A model generated the notes under the pieces. That model was not told the origin of the DNA and did not search any database. It was given only the letters and a program-made list of their open reading frames with translations. A stretch of 64,000 nucleotides of DNA from Burkholderiaceae bacterium (GTDB lineage Bacteria; Pseudomonadota; Gammaproteobacteria; Burkholderiales; Burkholderiaceae_C), in the NCBI GenBank assembly GCA_016790175.1, contig JAEUPI010000140.1, forward strand, positions 1-64,000. Reading direction: 5' to 3'. The translations under genes and the position numbers were made by a program. The stretch's first letter is position 1, and each line of letters opens with the position of its first letter. This document shows, piece after piece, positions 63,691 through 64,000 of this stretch.

Positions 63691-64000
63691 TCCCGGTCAG
63701 GCTTCGTGCGTGGTTCGAGAACCGGCTGCCGGTCAGCGACAGTCAGACGCTGACCCAGAGCAACATCTACATCGTGCCGACCAAGGCGGGTTTCGCGTTC
63801 GCGCTGACGCTGGTGCTGATGCTGGTGGCCTCGATCAACTACCAGCTCAATCTCGGCTACCTGCTGACCTTCCTGCTCGCCGGCAGCGCGCTGGTGTCGA
63901 TGCACCTCACGCATGCCACGTTGCGCGGGCTCACGCTGCGGGTCAAGCCGCCGGCCCCGGTGTTCCTTGGCGACGGCGCCGAGCTCGACATCGTGCTCAC
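63687..64000 (+). CDS. DUF58-family protein (N-terminal part, cut by window edge)
   Basis: About 104 residues visible with a GTG start. Two membrane helices (about residues 34-75; FAFALTLVLMLVASINYQLNLGYLLTFLLAGS) and a following beta region are the N-terminal pattern of DUF58 proteins that pair with MoxR. The GTG overlaps the moxR TGA. The C-terminal vWA-like part is outside the window. Confidence 0.85.
   Translation, partial: MIPVRLRAWFENRLPVSDSQTLTQSNIYIVPTKAGFAFALTLVLMLVASINYQLNLGYLLTFLLAGSALVSMHLTHATLRGLTLRVKPPAPVFLGDGAELDIVL

Overview
This window is GC-rich chromosomal DNA that looks like the core genome of a betaproteobacterium of the order Burkholderiales. The evidence is the gene content and order: a rimP-nusA-infB-rbfA-truB operon, holC next to a DUF2486-type gene and pepA, pepA divergent from lptFG, lgt-dnaQ, a small Trp-rich membrane protein and a CysB-type regulator. 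The species cannot be told from this stretch. I saw no insertion sequence, integrase, prophage or CRISPR array, and no gap between genes exceeds 300 bases.

Layout. 1-11 kb holds the end of isocitrate lyase (aceA), a glutamine-amidotransferase-like protein, a hemerythrin, transporters and hydrolases, dusA, a response regulator with a soluble PAS-GAF hybrid kinase, an Fnr-like regulator without the iron-sulfur cysteines, and a small DksA-type protein. 11-21 kb is the long leftward translation and transcription operon (rimP, nusA, infB, rbfA, truB, typA, an EamA transporter). 21-26 kb holds fabI, a basic amino acid decarboxylase, an NfeD/SPFH pair and tRNA-Ser(GGA). 26-34.4 kb holds a lone branched-chain amino acid binding protein, pepA-holC-DUF2486 leftward, and lptF-lptG-cbiX-cysB-methionine aminotransferase rightward. 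34-41 kb holds a FimV-like protein and a rightward crotonase, Crp-type regulator, APH-type kinase and acyl-CoA dehydrogenase group. 41-47 kb holds tRNA-Arg(TCT), a DUF454 protein, a leftward Lon-like protease/Usp-like/FtsH operon and tRNA-Val(CAC). 47-64 kb holds dnaQ, lgt, ilvD, cytochrome c, acs, yqhA, nhaA, class I fumarase, a GGDEF-EAL protein with a GspG-like prepilin, MscS, an HDAC-family protein, and the start of a moxR-DUF58 operon.

The most interesting signals are regulatory. Boxes of the form TTGA-N6-GCAA stand upstream of the hemerythrin gene and the DksA-like gene, each exactly 21 bases before a -10-like hexamer, as in class II Fnr promoters. A third lies just upstream of the Fnr-like gene itself. 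A related box precedes the protease/Usp operon. With the PAS-GAF kinase nearby this suggests a low-oxygen or redox circuit. Other points: an intrinsic-terminator hairpin right behind the promoter of the nusA operon (probable attenuation), a split kinase plus acyl-CoA dehydrogenase pair resembling the two halves of mammalian ACAD10/ACAD11, and a 16-base palindrome in the AT-rich aceA promoter. Most other genes are ordinary housekeeping genes. All calls come from reading the sequence; no database search was run.
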